Shown: in pieces, positions 1 to 8,637 of the stretch | How the letters are laid out: each line of letters opens with the position of its first letter | Numbering within the stretch: position 1 is the first letter of the stretch | Assembly (NCBI GenBank): GCA_009859145.1 | Contig: VRVR01000040.1 | Coordinates: forward strand, 62,001 to 126,000 | Source: Andalucia godoyi | Lineage: Eukaryota; Discoba; Jakobea; Jakobida; Andaluciidae | Direction: 5' to 3' | DNA: 64,000 nt | The notes under the pieces: model-generated | Database searches by the model: none | The model's input: the letters and a program-made list of their open reading frames with translations, nothing else | What the model was told of the DNA's origin: nothing | Program-made: the position numbers and the translations under genes

Positions 1-2
1 CC

Positions 3-55
<53 letters not shown>

Positions 56-57
56 CA
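1..57. repeat. (CGATGA)n hexamer repeat, coding for poly-Ser on the minus strand
   Basis: About nine copies of a six-base unit. Read on the minus strand in the F-box frame they are alternating TCA and TCG codons, so the repeat lengthens a Ser tract without breaking the frame. Confidence 0.85.
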
Positions 58-841
58 AAGAAGAAGAAGAACCAAAAGAAGGAGCAAGATGCGTGGCTTC
101 TTCGTGATCCCAAAAGCCAAGCGCACCGCAGAGATGCAGCTCGACCGACGCGTAGAACCCAGTGAGCAGTCGTAGATTGTGCATCCAGCTGTCCATGTCG
201 ACTGCCGTTGTTTTCTGCAAGAGCGCGTGGACATTGGGAAGAGTAGTGGGACAGTGGACGATAAGCTTTGATGCAGCAAGTCTTTTCGAACCGAGAGAAT
301 TGTACTGCGGTGCTCTGGAGCTGGAGTCTACGGCCGCGGGGACGTTCGTGGTTGTGGCCGAGAGGGCTTGGGCAAGCAAGGGGAGTGTGGCGAGGTGGAT
401 AGCGGTGGATTTGGGGCAGTGTGCCAGCGGGGCGTAGGCATCGAGGACAGTGGCGTACTGGACAAGCGAGGTGCACAGCGAGGTGATGCGTATTCGTTCT
501 GCGAGTCCCGCGCCAGACGCCAAAAGGTCCGGTGTGGACGCCGCGACGGCATGGAGATGACAGACACCGAGATCCGGCGCAAAATCGACGGTAGCCGCGG
601 TTGGCGAGATGCCGACGGTCGTTTGAGAAAACACAAGACGCGGGTACAGTTGGTGCAGAGAATGCACTCTCCACACCGGAACCACCGTATTGTCCGCATG
701 CACATGGGGCGCAAGCCGGCACAGCGAGTCGTAGCGCCGATTGAGACTGTGCATCGCCGACAGATCCTCAAGAGGCAGGTACTGGAGAATGCGGAAAATC
801 ACTGAATCGGGAAGGTCTGACACGGCTGAAATGTCCGACAT
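1..841 (-). CDS. F-box protein, 3' end cut off by window edge
   Basis: An open frame runs from the ATG at 841 to the window edge without a stop, giving at least 280 residues. Residues 10-43 form an F-box: LPDSVIFRILQYLPLEDL, then hydrophobic positions and an N-R-R-Y-D stretch. F-box proteins normally join a substrate-recognition part to Skp1 in SCF ubiquitin ligases; that role is family knowledge. The rest is Leu/Ala-rich with no recognised repeats. The last visible residues are a pure Ser run encoded by the TCATCG hexamer repeat at the window start. The start was chosen because the F-box follows directly and the upstream sequence is AT-rich and non-coding. The substrate cannot be guessed. 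Confidence 0.75.
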
Positions 842-1307
842 GTTTTCACTAAATATTTAAATTCTTTTTTTCTCAAGCAATAACGAACCACCTCTTTTTT
901 TAAAATCTCCTCTCATACACAAACGAACAACCTCAGGTTTCAATCTTTCTTTCTTCCCGTTCTTCTGAATTTTTGAGAGAGAGAAGGGAGGGAATGAAGG
1001 GGAAAAAACGTAAGTGAAAAAGATAATAAACGTAAGTGGAAAAAAGAATCACGGATTTTTTTCAATTTATTTATTTTATGTTTTTGATTTGGTGAATCAA
1101 TGGAGCAAATGGTAAGAACGGCAGGCACGAGCAGAATCAAAAAAGGGAAGTCCCATTTCTCGGTAAGAGCATGTGATTCGGATATCGGATGGAACGTTGG
1201 TTGATATTCTTTTTACAGCCGGTAATAAGATATTTTTACCCGTTGTTTTTTGGATTTCTCCACGTTTCTCTTTTTTGCTCTGGGGCGTTGCTCGGTGTTT
1301 TGAAAGC
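842..1307. other. Intergenic, nothing recognised
   Basis: AT-rich stretch between the F-box start and the 3' end of the TLDc-GTPase gene, both on the minus strand. It holds A- and T-rich runs and no convincing coding frame. It should contain the F-box promoter and the neighbour's 3' untranslated region. Confidence 0.6.
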
Positions 1308-2990
1308 TCAGCCCGCAAATGTAATCTTCTGTTTTCCGTTTTCTTTCGCGTCCTGGTTCTCCGTTGTCTTTTGTGTACTGGAGGTGGAGGTGGAGGTGGG
1401 GGCCGGGTGTGATAGTGAGGCGGTGCAAAAGAGTGGATCCGCCTGCAAACAAGCATCAATCCATCCGTAACAATGGTTCAGTGCGTCTTCGAGAGTCAGC
1501 AGTGCGAGAGCCGACGTGAGCGGATCCGTGGATTTTTCAGCAGCGTAGCACTTCAGCGGGAAAATCGCATTCTCATTGACCCCCGTTTCCTGCGACGCAT
1601 ACCGGATCATGTCTCGCACGGCTGCACTGCAGAAGGTTTGTGCGAGATCCGCGGCGGGTTGCTCATCAGTGGATGTGAGCTCGTCAATGTGGGTTATGGC
1701 GAGCCCCACAAACGGCGCGCTGCATAGCAGTGACGACGACGACGAGGACGAGGACAGTTTTGAAATATGCGACACAACTCGCTTCAGTCTCTTACAGTAC
1801 TCTGCATCGGGGAGGTCGGTGGCGGATGCAACGAGAAGCACGTAGTGCACTTGCTGTCCGATGTGCCGCGGCTGTTGTAGAAGAGCATGAGAGGCCTGAA
1901 GAATCGCGGTGGTGTCAAGGGGTCGCTCGAAGCTCGTTCCGTTGGGGAGAAGCCCCGCGATGAGGAAGTCCAGCTTGATGAGAAAGTCGTCGATGGTACT
2001 TGGCGACAGGCCCATCGTGTCCCAGAATCGGACGGGCAGCCGCCGTCGTCCGCCGCGAAAACTGGTGAAATACTGGTGAAGAGCGCGGGTCACCGAGCAG
2101 CTTGTGGAGCGCTCCGATCGCGCAATCGTCATCATACGACCGCTGCATGCAGATGCAACCGTGTTGATGAAGGACGACTTTCCCGCGCCGGTTTCGCCAA
2201 CGAGAAGAACATTCAGGTTTTCAATTCCGCAGAGCTGTCTTTCTTCTGCTGCAAAATCGCGCAGCCGACCAAGCGTATCTTGCACCAGCTTGTCATAGTC
2301 GACATCGCTCGTCGCACTGAGTTCGGGGTGTGAAAACGGCGGGATGACCGCGGCGGCACCCTCTTCTCCAACGCTTTGGTGAAGCGAGTTGAAAAAAGAG
2401 CGGCGGATCGACGGTTCTTTTCCTACGGCATAGACATCGACTCTGCAGATCCCGCTGGTTTTCAAAGCGGCGTGGAAGAGGGAGATTTGCGGGTGGAGGT
2501 AAGACTGCTGCGATCCCGTGATGGACCATGCGTGGTTGGAAAAGAACCCGGCGTCGATGGACCCGAACGTTGGTCCATGGTTGGGATGGTCGTAGATTGC
2601 GTGGCCCGCCGTCGACGGCGCCACGGGGATGTACATATCGGGTGCACTTGGATCGTCAACGTGGACCAGCATCAGAAACGCGCGCGGATCACACACGTAC
2701 TGCCCAACCCCGGCAAACCCAACAGACGTATATCCAATGACGTGACATGTGCCTGCAGCGTTGCTCGCCACGACCAACACCGCTCCGCGCCGGTCGCACT
2801 GCGCGTGGAACGCTTGCGGCGACGGGCCGCTCACTTGTGTCGTGAAGAGAAGCTTGAAGCTCCATCTGCACTTCACACACTCGCTTAGACTCAGCTGCGT
2901 GCCCACCCGCCCTTGCAGCTTCCGCGTCATCAGCACCTGCGATTGCGCCTGCGACTCCGATTTGGCAGTTCCAAAATTTAAAGTATTCAT
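1308..2990 (-). CDS. TLDc-domain GTPase, IFI44-like
   Basis: 560 residues. Residues about 45-190 resemble a TLDc domain: an F-H-x-x-C-D-x-x-G pattern, then an I-x-G-Y-T strand, an aspartate-containing A-F-L-x-L segment and a late I-F-D-like region. A G domain follows with Walker A GETGAGKS (265-272), a DTMG G3 motif (324-327) and a THID motif in the G4 position. This TLDc-plus-GTPase order is that of vertebrate IFI44/IFI44L; their molecular role is poorly defined. The tail is Thr/Ser-rich. The start is set at 2990 because the in-frame upstream extension is a CAA repeat and a CA repeat read through as poly-Gln and His-Thr, best taken as 5' leader. Close relatives exist outside vertebrates as AIG1/IFI44-like GTPases, so an interferon function should not be inferred. 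Confidence 0.75.
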   Translation of the reverse strand: MNTLNFGTAKSESQAQSQVLMTRKLQGRVGTQLSLSECVKCRWSFKLLFTTQVSGPSPQAFHAQCDRRGAVLVVASNAAGTCHVIGYTSVGFAGVGQYVCDPRAFLMLVHVDDPSAPDMYIPVAPSTAGHAIYDHPNHGPTFGSIDAGFFSNHAWSITGSQQSYLHPQISLFHAALKTSGICRVDVYAVGKEPSIRRSFFNSLHQSVGEEGAAAVIPPFSHPELSATSDVDYDKLVQDTLGRLRDFAAEERQLCGIENLNVLLVGETGAGKSSFINTVASACSGRMMTIARSERSTSCSVTRALHQYFTSFRGGRRRLPVRFWDTMGLSPSTIDDFLIKLDFLIAGLLPNGTSFERPLDTTAILQASHALLQQPRHIGQQVHYVLLVASATDLPDAEYCKRLKRVVSHISKLSSSSSSSSLLCSAPFVGLAITHIDELTSTDEQPAADLAQTFCSAAVRDMIRYASQETGVNENAIFPLKCYAAEKSTDPLTSALALLTLEDALNHCYGWIDACLQADPLFCTASLSHPAPTSTSTSSTQKTTENQDAKENGKQKITFAG

Positions 2991-3036
2991 ATTTATCCTT
3001 TCTTTTCCTCTGTGTCTGTCTGTGTGTGTGTGTGTG

Positions 3037-3074
<38 letters not shown>

Positions 3075-3702
3075 GAGATTTCTGCAATCTGTGTAATGCG
3101 CTCCTTGGGGCTTCACATTTGAGCTTTTCACCTGTGTGACAGTTTTCACGGTTCGGTGTTTTTTTATGATGATATGGAAGTTCTGGACGTACGGGAACCA
3201 GCCGTGTACTGGAACCTGTCTTTCCCCCTCAGATCGGTCCAGAACGAATCTTCCGACTGGAATGCTCGATTGACAGGACGACGGGGTCGATGGCCTATGA
3301 GAGCTGTCGTTGCTGGACTGGTGCTCCTACTTTCCAGTTTCGACACACCAGTCGCGAAATACAGGCAAGACCTCCGCCTTCCATCCTCTCGTCCTGAGCG
3401 ACGTTTCGTCCGTTTTGGTCCAACAAAACTGAACCTCGCTGCTGGTTTTTCACTTGTCCGCGGTTTGTTCTTTCATTTCATTTTATTGTATTCTACTATC
3501 TTATATTCTACTTTTTATTATTATAATTTCTTATTCTCCTTCCCTTTTTTGTGTTTGAATGCCCTTCGGTTTGCGTGAAGAGTCGACTAAACCGTGAAAA
3601 AAGACCTGACGAAGAGAAGCGACAGAAGGAAAAGAAAAGGGAAAAAAACAAGGGAAAAAACGCACTCTAACAAAACAAACTGAAAAAGGCGAGAAAATAG
3701 GA
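2991..3702. promoter_or_regulatory. Divergent intergenic region with GT/TTG microsatellite
   Basis: About 0.7 kb between two divergent genes. A (GT)n run followed by about eleven TTG units lies at 3023-3072, just upstream of the minus-strand gene. The plus-strand side shifts from T-rich (3470-3550) to A/G-rich (3596-3700) before the next ATG. No other gene is visible. Confidence 0.5.
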
Positions 3703-5052
3703 ATGGGCGCTTCTGACTCTCGACTTTCAAATTCGAATGGGACGGTGATGGGCCAGGAGTCGACGATGATGTTTTCCCCTTCGTCTTCGTCGCCGTCTCT
3801 GTTGGTGCTGTCGAATTCGAGGACGAACGAACTTGGTGAAGAGGGTTCCGGCATGGATGATCGAGATGCTGTGGTGAAGCATTGGAGACATATCGAGCAG
3901 TCGGCTGTGTCCATCTCTGTTCTTCGCGATCGGTTTGTGGAGATGGAAAAGGAAAACAAGGATTTGAGGGAGCAGGTCAAACGACTGAATGAGCTTCTGA
4001 GTGATACGCAAGCCGAGTTGGAGCAGGCCAGGCTTGCTTCTTCGTCGTACAGTACTCCGGCCACAACTCCCATGCATGGAAATGCCATTTCCCTGGGGCC
4101 CGGGTCATCTTTAGTTTCTCTGATGAACAATGCGGATGTGAGAGTACACCCCCCGGGCTACAACAACAACAATGGCAGCGGGATGTTCTTTTCGTCAAAT
4201 GCAGGAATGGGAGCGGGAACAGGAACAGGAACAGGAATGGGAACGAGCACCTCGCCAAGGAACATGAATGGAAGTATGAATATGAGCATGAACATGATGA
4301 ACACAAGCGGCAGTGGTCGATACGGGTCGGGAACGGGGTCTCGGTCACTGTCGCTTGAGCCTGTCTCGAACATCCACATGCAGACGTTTACAGACAGGCT
4401 TGCGAACGCCGTCCCGGTGGTACCAATCTCGGAACCGTACGTCATTCGGTACGAGTACATGGTCGAGGGAAGTTTGGGCAGTATTCCGCTGGAGTCCCTC
4501 ATGGATATGGAACAGGCTGTGTCGGATGTCGTGAGTCGAATGCACCGTGGTGGCCCCGGATCCGGTGCTGGAACTGCGTCGGTGTTGGCACCGGATTCAT
4601 CGGGCACAGTAGTACTCTCATCGAACGCGGCAACGAGCAGTGTGCTGTTTGACCGAGTCGAAGTGTACTCGGGAAGCAAGTCCGACCACTGCTTGAGCAG
4701 AGAGATGTTTCCACGGTTCCTGTTTGTGCGAAAGACCGGTCGAGTGGATACTGCAAACCTGCGAAAGCGAATTGCATCGTGGGAATCGAGAATCCCGGTG
4801 TTCGTCATTGTGTTGCATCCTGCTCGGTTCACGTCGACCAGCAGCCAGGCAAGTCAGTGGCTGCGCGAATCGTACGTCGCGGAAGATTTGGCTGATCTGT
4901 CCGTGATTATTCTCGATGCGGTGTTTACAAACTCCACGTTGCAACTCATGAAACCGCTTCCGCAGAACGACAATTGCATCAAATCCATGGCCAGATACGC
5001 GTGCGAACATTCTCGCAATCCAATCATCAAGGATATTTCGGGGTATCTCTAA
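3703..5052 (+). CDS. Unknown coiled-coil protein with candidate N-myristoylation signal
   Basis: 449 residues, family not recognised. The N-terminus MGASDSRL fits the Gly2/Ser6 N-myristoylation consensus, so membrane attachment is possible. Residues about 68-112 form a Glu/Lys/Leu heptad coiled coil. A low-complexity section rich in Gly, Ser, Met and Asn follows (about 140-220), with GTGTGTGMGT-type repeats. The C-terminal 220 residues look globular, with alternating hydrophobic strands (PRFLFVRKTGRV, IPVFVIVLHP, LSVIILDAVF), which could be an alpha/beta fold. The ATG is preceded by a purine-rich leader. It converges on the transcription factor gene. Confidence 0.7.
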   Translation: MGASDSRLSNSNGTVMGQESTMMFSPSSSSPSLLVLSNSRTNELGEEGSGMDDRDAVVKHWRHIEQSAVSISVLRDRFVEMEKENKDLREQVKRLNELLSDTQAELEQARLASSSYSTPATTPMHGNAISLGPGSSLVSLMNNADVRVHPPGYNNNNGSGMFFSSNAGMGAGTGTGTGMGTSTSPRNMNGSMNMSMNMMNTSGSGRYGSGTGSRSLSLEPVSNIHMQTFTDRLANAVPVVPISEPYVIRYEYMVEGSLGSIPLESLMDMEQAVSDVVSRMHRGGPGSGAGTASVLAPDSSGTVVLSSNAATSSVLFDRVEVYSGSKSDHCLSREMFPRFLFVRKTGRVDTANLRKRIASWESRIPVFVIVLHPARFTSTSSQASQWLRESYVAEDLADLSVIILDAVFTNSTLQLMKPLPQNDNCIKSMARYACEHSRNPIIKDISGYL

Positions 5053-5398
5053 ATTGCGATGTTGGTTTGTTTTTGTTTTGTATTGGTCGGTTTTTGGTTT
5101 TTGGTTTTTGGTTTTTGGTTGGTTTTTTTTTTTTTGGTTACTCATACCACGTGCAACTCTTCGAAGCAAGAGTAAGTTATCCGTTGCGTCACATCCCGAT
5201 GGGTAGCAAGATGTGGCTTTATCTCTCCGGTTCGAATCAAAGGCAACCTGTGTAATTCCCTTTGTTTTGTTTTTTTCCCACTCCCGCCCATATTTAATTA
5301 AGTGATGAATAATAATGATAAAAACAACAACAACAAACAACAAACAAGGGGGAAAAAAGAGAAAGATGAAGCACGTGTACCGTTTCTGGCCACGAGAG
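5053..5398. other. Convergent intergenic spacer with short TTTTTGG repeat
   Basis: Spacer between two converging genes. About five TTTTTGG units lie at 5090-5128, followed by a T run. AT-rich 3' untranslated sequence is the simplest reading; no gene is seen. Confidence 0.6.
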
Positions 5399-7411
5399 CT
5401 AGACCGTCAAACGGGTATCTGTGGACGACGGGAGAGGAGTCATCAAGATCACGATCGCCAAAAAGGCCCCTTGCTTGTTACGTAGCCACCAGATAGCAGT
5501 GGAGTAAATAACCTTCTTGCTGTCCTTTCTCCGTATGGGGCCCATCACAGCATTCCCACGGATGCGCGAATTCGACTTGGCATCGGAAACCATTGCAAGC
5601 AGATTTTTCAGGTTCTCTTCGTTCAACTCGAGAATGTCCCAGATCTGCAAGTCACCATCCTCGAGCTCCGTTCGGGTATAAATTGAAATCTCAATCAGTG
5701 CGCTGTTGGTGAAGAAGACGTCGCCAAAACAGCCAAGGATGCAGCCAGGGAACGGGTACATTTCCAAAAACGCCTTTGCTCGCTCAACTTGCTCATTAAG
5801 AGACGGATCCGACCGGACGATCGTATCAAACTTGGGGACAACAAAATTGCCGTCATTGTCCTGATCAACAGAACCTCCCAGATAGCCTGGTGTCTTTTTC
5901 CATTGTGCAGCACTTTGCAAAAACAGTTCCTTGACCTTCTCGTCCAGCCGACCTTCATTCCTCCGCACATAGTCGCACATAAACGAACTGTACTTGATCG
6001 TCCGCGTTTCCGGATATGGACGGCACTGATTGGACGACGAGACCATGAGCCGACTTGCACCGCGATCAATCGGCGGCCGTGTATCCGGTGATTTTTCTGA
6101 TGACGCTGAAGAGCCCGACCTCGACTCGTAAATGAGATCCGAATTCGAATTGCCACTCCGGGAGCCGGAACATGCATGTGCACTATTTGTGCTCGAAGAC
6201 TCTGACTCAGGCGTGTGTGCATTACGCAGTTCTTTCGCGGACCGACCGAAAGCGTCCTTGAGCCCCGGCCTTTTGCCTCGGCTTCCTTCTCGAGCTTGCT
6301 GCGCGTCGCTCTCAGTTTCATCGAGAACTTCGGCGAACTCTTCATGACTCTTCGACAAGGATGACAATGACGATGCAGCCAGATGATCTTGGAAAAGCGG
6401 TGTGAACGAGTGAATCAACGGAGAAAACTCGATTTGCGAAGTGAATGTACTTTCAACAGGCTTCTCCGATGATGATGATCCCGGAACAGCCAACGGAGTG
6501 AGAATATGCAACGGTCTATTTGTGCCTAAGCTGCCGCTCCGGCTGGACGGCGGATTTGCAGAACTGTGCATGCTGGCCACCAGCGAGGAGCCAAGCGAGC
6601 TGTGACTGCTTGGATGGACAGCGCTGAATGGAGAAGTAGAAGTGCCCATGATCGAAGATGGAAAACAAAACGAAGACGGGACGACAGATGGAGTGGAAGG
6701 ACCAGAAAACAAAGGAGCCGGCGAACCCTGCTGCAGTTGTACACTCGTCGACGAGAACACAGAATTCCAGTTTGCGTTTGCGTTTGCGTTTGTCGTTGTT
6801 GCGGTCGTCGGGGTCGTAGTCGCAGTCGCAGTCGCAGTCGATGATGATGATGATGATGACGATGATGATGATGATGATGATGACGATAAGATGGTGGAGG
6901 AAACAAACTTGGAGCCATTCACAGATGAAAACGACGATGATGGAAATGCAGAAAACGGTGAAGAAGACGAAAAGACGTTTGGATGTCTAGAAGGTGGAGA
7001 CTGATCGTTCCCCACCACCTCGGCGACATCGTCATCAGAATGTCCATGACAGACACGAGTTCGCTTCGGTTTTCGTCGCTCCACAAAGGAGCATTCATGT
7101 GGGACTCCGCGCTCGATGCATCGATTGCAAGGAAATTCTCCGTTGCATTTCTTTTTCTGCGATCGGCACTGAACACAAGCCTTTGGAAGTCTTCGTCGAG
7201 GAAATCCAGCCGCTGTGTGCGAAGCCGAAGACACGACTTGCTCGGAATTTGCGTATCGTAAGCTGGCGGCCGGAAGCGAGATGGGGTTCGCAAACCCTAC
7301 AGTTTGCGGGCGCAGAAACTTGGAAGAATCGAGTGCAGCGGCAATAATCGGGATTTTTTGCATTTGCGAGTGCTGTTGACGCGATTGATGGATGCCATCT
7401 TGTAGCGACAT
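5399..7411 (-). CDS. Zn(II)2Cys6 transcription factor with C-terminal PAS-like domain
   Basis: 670 residues. Six cysteines at 79, 82, 89, 95, 98 and 107 have the spacing C-x2-C-x6-C-x5-C-x2-C-x8-C with a basic loop between the second and third, the Gal4-type binuclear zinc cluster for DNA binding. A basic stretch (about 112-120) follows, a likely linker or nuclear signal. The middle is disordered, with a long Ser run and Thr-Ala and Asn-Ala repeats encoded by triplet repeats. The last ~125 residues (about 545-665) look like a PAS fold: FPGCILGCFGDVFFTN, a helix, then an antiparallel sheet ending VIYSTAIWWLRN and FLAIVILMTPL. Fungal AcuK/Ert1/Rds2 regulators of gluconeogenesis have this N-cluster/C-PAS layout; orthology is inferred, not shown. 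Confidence 0.8.
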   Translation of the reverse strand: MSLQDGIHQSRQQHSQMQKIPIIAAALDSSKFLRPQTVGFANPISLPAASLRYANSEQVVSSASHTAAGFPRRRLPKACVQCRSQKKKCNGEFPCNRCIERGVPHECSFVERRKPKRTRVCHGHSDDDVAEVVGNDQSPPSRHPNVFSSSSPFSAFPSSSFSSVNGSKFVSSTILSSSSSSSSSSSSSSSSTATATATTTPTTATTTNANANANWNSVFSSTSVQLQQGSPAPLFSGPSTPSVVPSSFCFPSSIMGTSTSPFSAVHPSSHSSLGSSLVASMHSSANPPSSRSGSLGTNRPLHILTPLAVPGSSSSEKPVESTFTSQIEFSPLIHSFTPLFQDHLAASSLSSLSKSHEEFAEVLDETESDAQQAREGSRGKRPGLKDAFGRSAKELRNAHTPESESSSTNSAHACSGSRSGNSNSDLIYESRSGSSASSEKSPDTRPPIDRGASRLMVSSSNQCRPYPETRTIKYSSFMCDYVRRNEGRLDEKVKELFLQSAAQWKKTPGYLGGSVDQDNDGNFVVPKFDTIVRSDPSLNEQVERAKAFLEMYPFPGCILGCFGDVFFTNSALIEISIYTRTELEDGDLQIWDILELNEENLKNLLAMVSDAKSNSRIRGNAVMGPIRRKDSKKVIYSTAIWWLRNKQGAFLAIVILMTPLPSSTDTRLTV

Positions 7412-8455
7412 TGATACTTCCGAAAAATTCCCTCAAAACGTAGAGAGAGAGAAACTAACAGATAGACTGTCGAATGAAGCGACGGTGAACCTGGTCCACA
7501 AATGATGATAATGATGAAGTGATGGTCACAATTGGCAATCCACAATTATGATAACTCGAGACAGACAGAAGCCCAAGCAGTCAGGGGAAATGAAACAAGT
7601 CGACAAGGAACGCATCCGCCAAACATGCAGAATCGAGGGAATTGCCGAATGCCGACGAATGGAAAGCGGACTACAGACGTTAGCACAACCACGGGAGAAA
7701 CGACAATAGGAAGTGTTTATCCTCCAACTCAAAACCTCTCTCCAAACATTTGGCTCGCGTGCTGCGCCTCAGACAGATTATTTGGCATAAAGTGACTTTT
7801 ACAATCAGTATCAGCGCCATCCAATGAAGTTCCTCTTTTGAGTGGGACATCCGTGGGTCTGCGCAACCCCAAAACAGAAACAACCTATTTTTCTGTTCAG
7901 AGCGCTCGAAATGCTCAATTAGTGCATTCGTTCGAAACCATTTTGGACTTTGGGAACCAGGAAAATTCAACGAACTTCTTTTATTGCCATTCCGAGCGGA
8001 TATTGTATTCATTCTGTTGATTGGCAATGGTGTGCACCACAGAGAGACAGAGAGAGAGGCCGCGGTAGGGGAATCATCGATTACAAAGGAATCGGTTGTC
8101 AATATTCGACAGTGTCTCTCATTGGACCTCCACCTGCACACCTACTCCGCCGCGGCAACGACAACAACAACGACGGCAACAACAACGACGGCAACAGCAA
8201 CAGCAACAGCAACAGCAATCTGCCTTCATTCAACAGCAATTTCAACGGCTGTAAACATATCTGCCATACTGTCCGATGATACTGTACTTCGCCAGACGTT
8301 TTGAGTCGGAGAGTGTTAAAAATAACATCGTGTCTTCTGCACGCTGAGAGGTTTTGGGGCATCACAGCCCAGAATATAAAAATAGACGACTGTTTCGTTT
8401 TCTGTTTTCAGTCTTTTGATTTCCATGGCATTATCCATTTATAGTTATTATTAGT

Positions 8456-8488
<33 letters not shown>

Positions 8489-8637
8489 GCTGTTGGTGTT
8501 GCTGTTGGTGTGGTTGTAGGTGATTTTTTTTTGTTAATTTTATTGTTATTATTATTATTATTTTTTATTTTATTTTTTTTGGTAGCACCGAAAGTCTGCG
8601 TTCATTAAGGGGAGAAAAAAAAAGAAAAGAAAAGAAA
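7412..8637. promoter_or_regulatory. 1.2 kb divergent intergenic region
   Basis: Lies between the divergent transcription factor and beta-propeller genes. It contains CAA/CAG-type triplets at about 8155-8220 and a TTG/GTT run at 8457-8520. Several overlapping frames are open on both strands, but all are low-complexity or lack any family-like pattern. Near the plus-strand gene the sequence changes from T-rich to A/G-rich (8600-8637), as at other gene starts here. No gene is supported. Confidence 0.5.

Noticed and set aside
2991-3149. Poly-Gln and His-Thr N-terminal extension of the TLDc-GTPase
   Set aside because: It is read-through of TTG and GT repeats on the other strand; the ATG at 2990 gives a sensible start.
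5160-5245. GGTTCGAATC B-box-like sequence with GGTAGC upstream
   Set aside because: The T-stem cannot pair and there is no acceptor stem, so it is not a tRNA gene.
6642-7004. Acidic Asp-rich frame on the plus strand
   Set aside because: It is the shadow of the poly-Ser and Thr-Ala repeats in the Zn2Cys6 regulator.
7680-8304. Several 60-150 codon frames on both strands in the divergent spacer
   Set aside because: They overlap each other, are partly Asn/Thr repeat read-through, and show no family-like pattern or splice signals.
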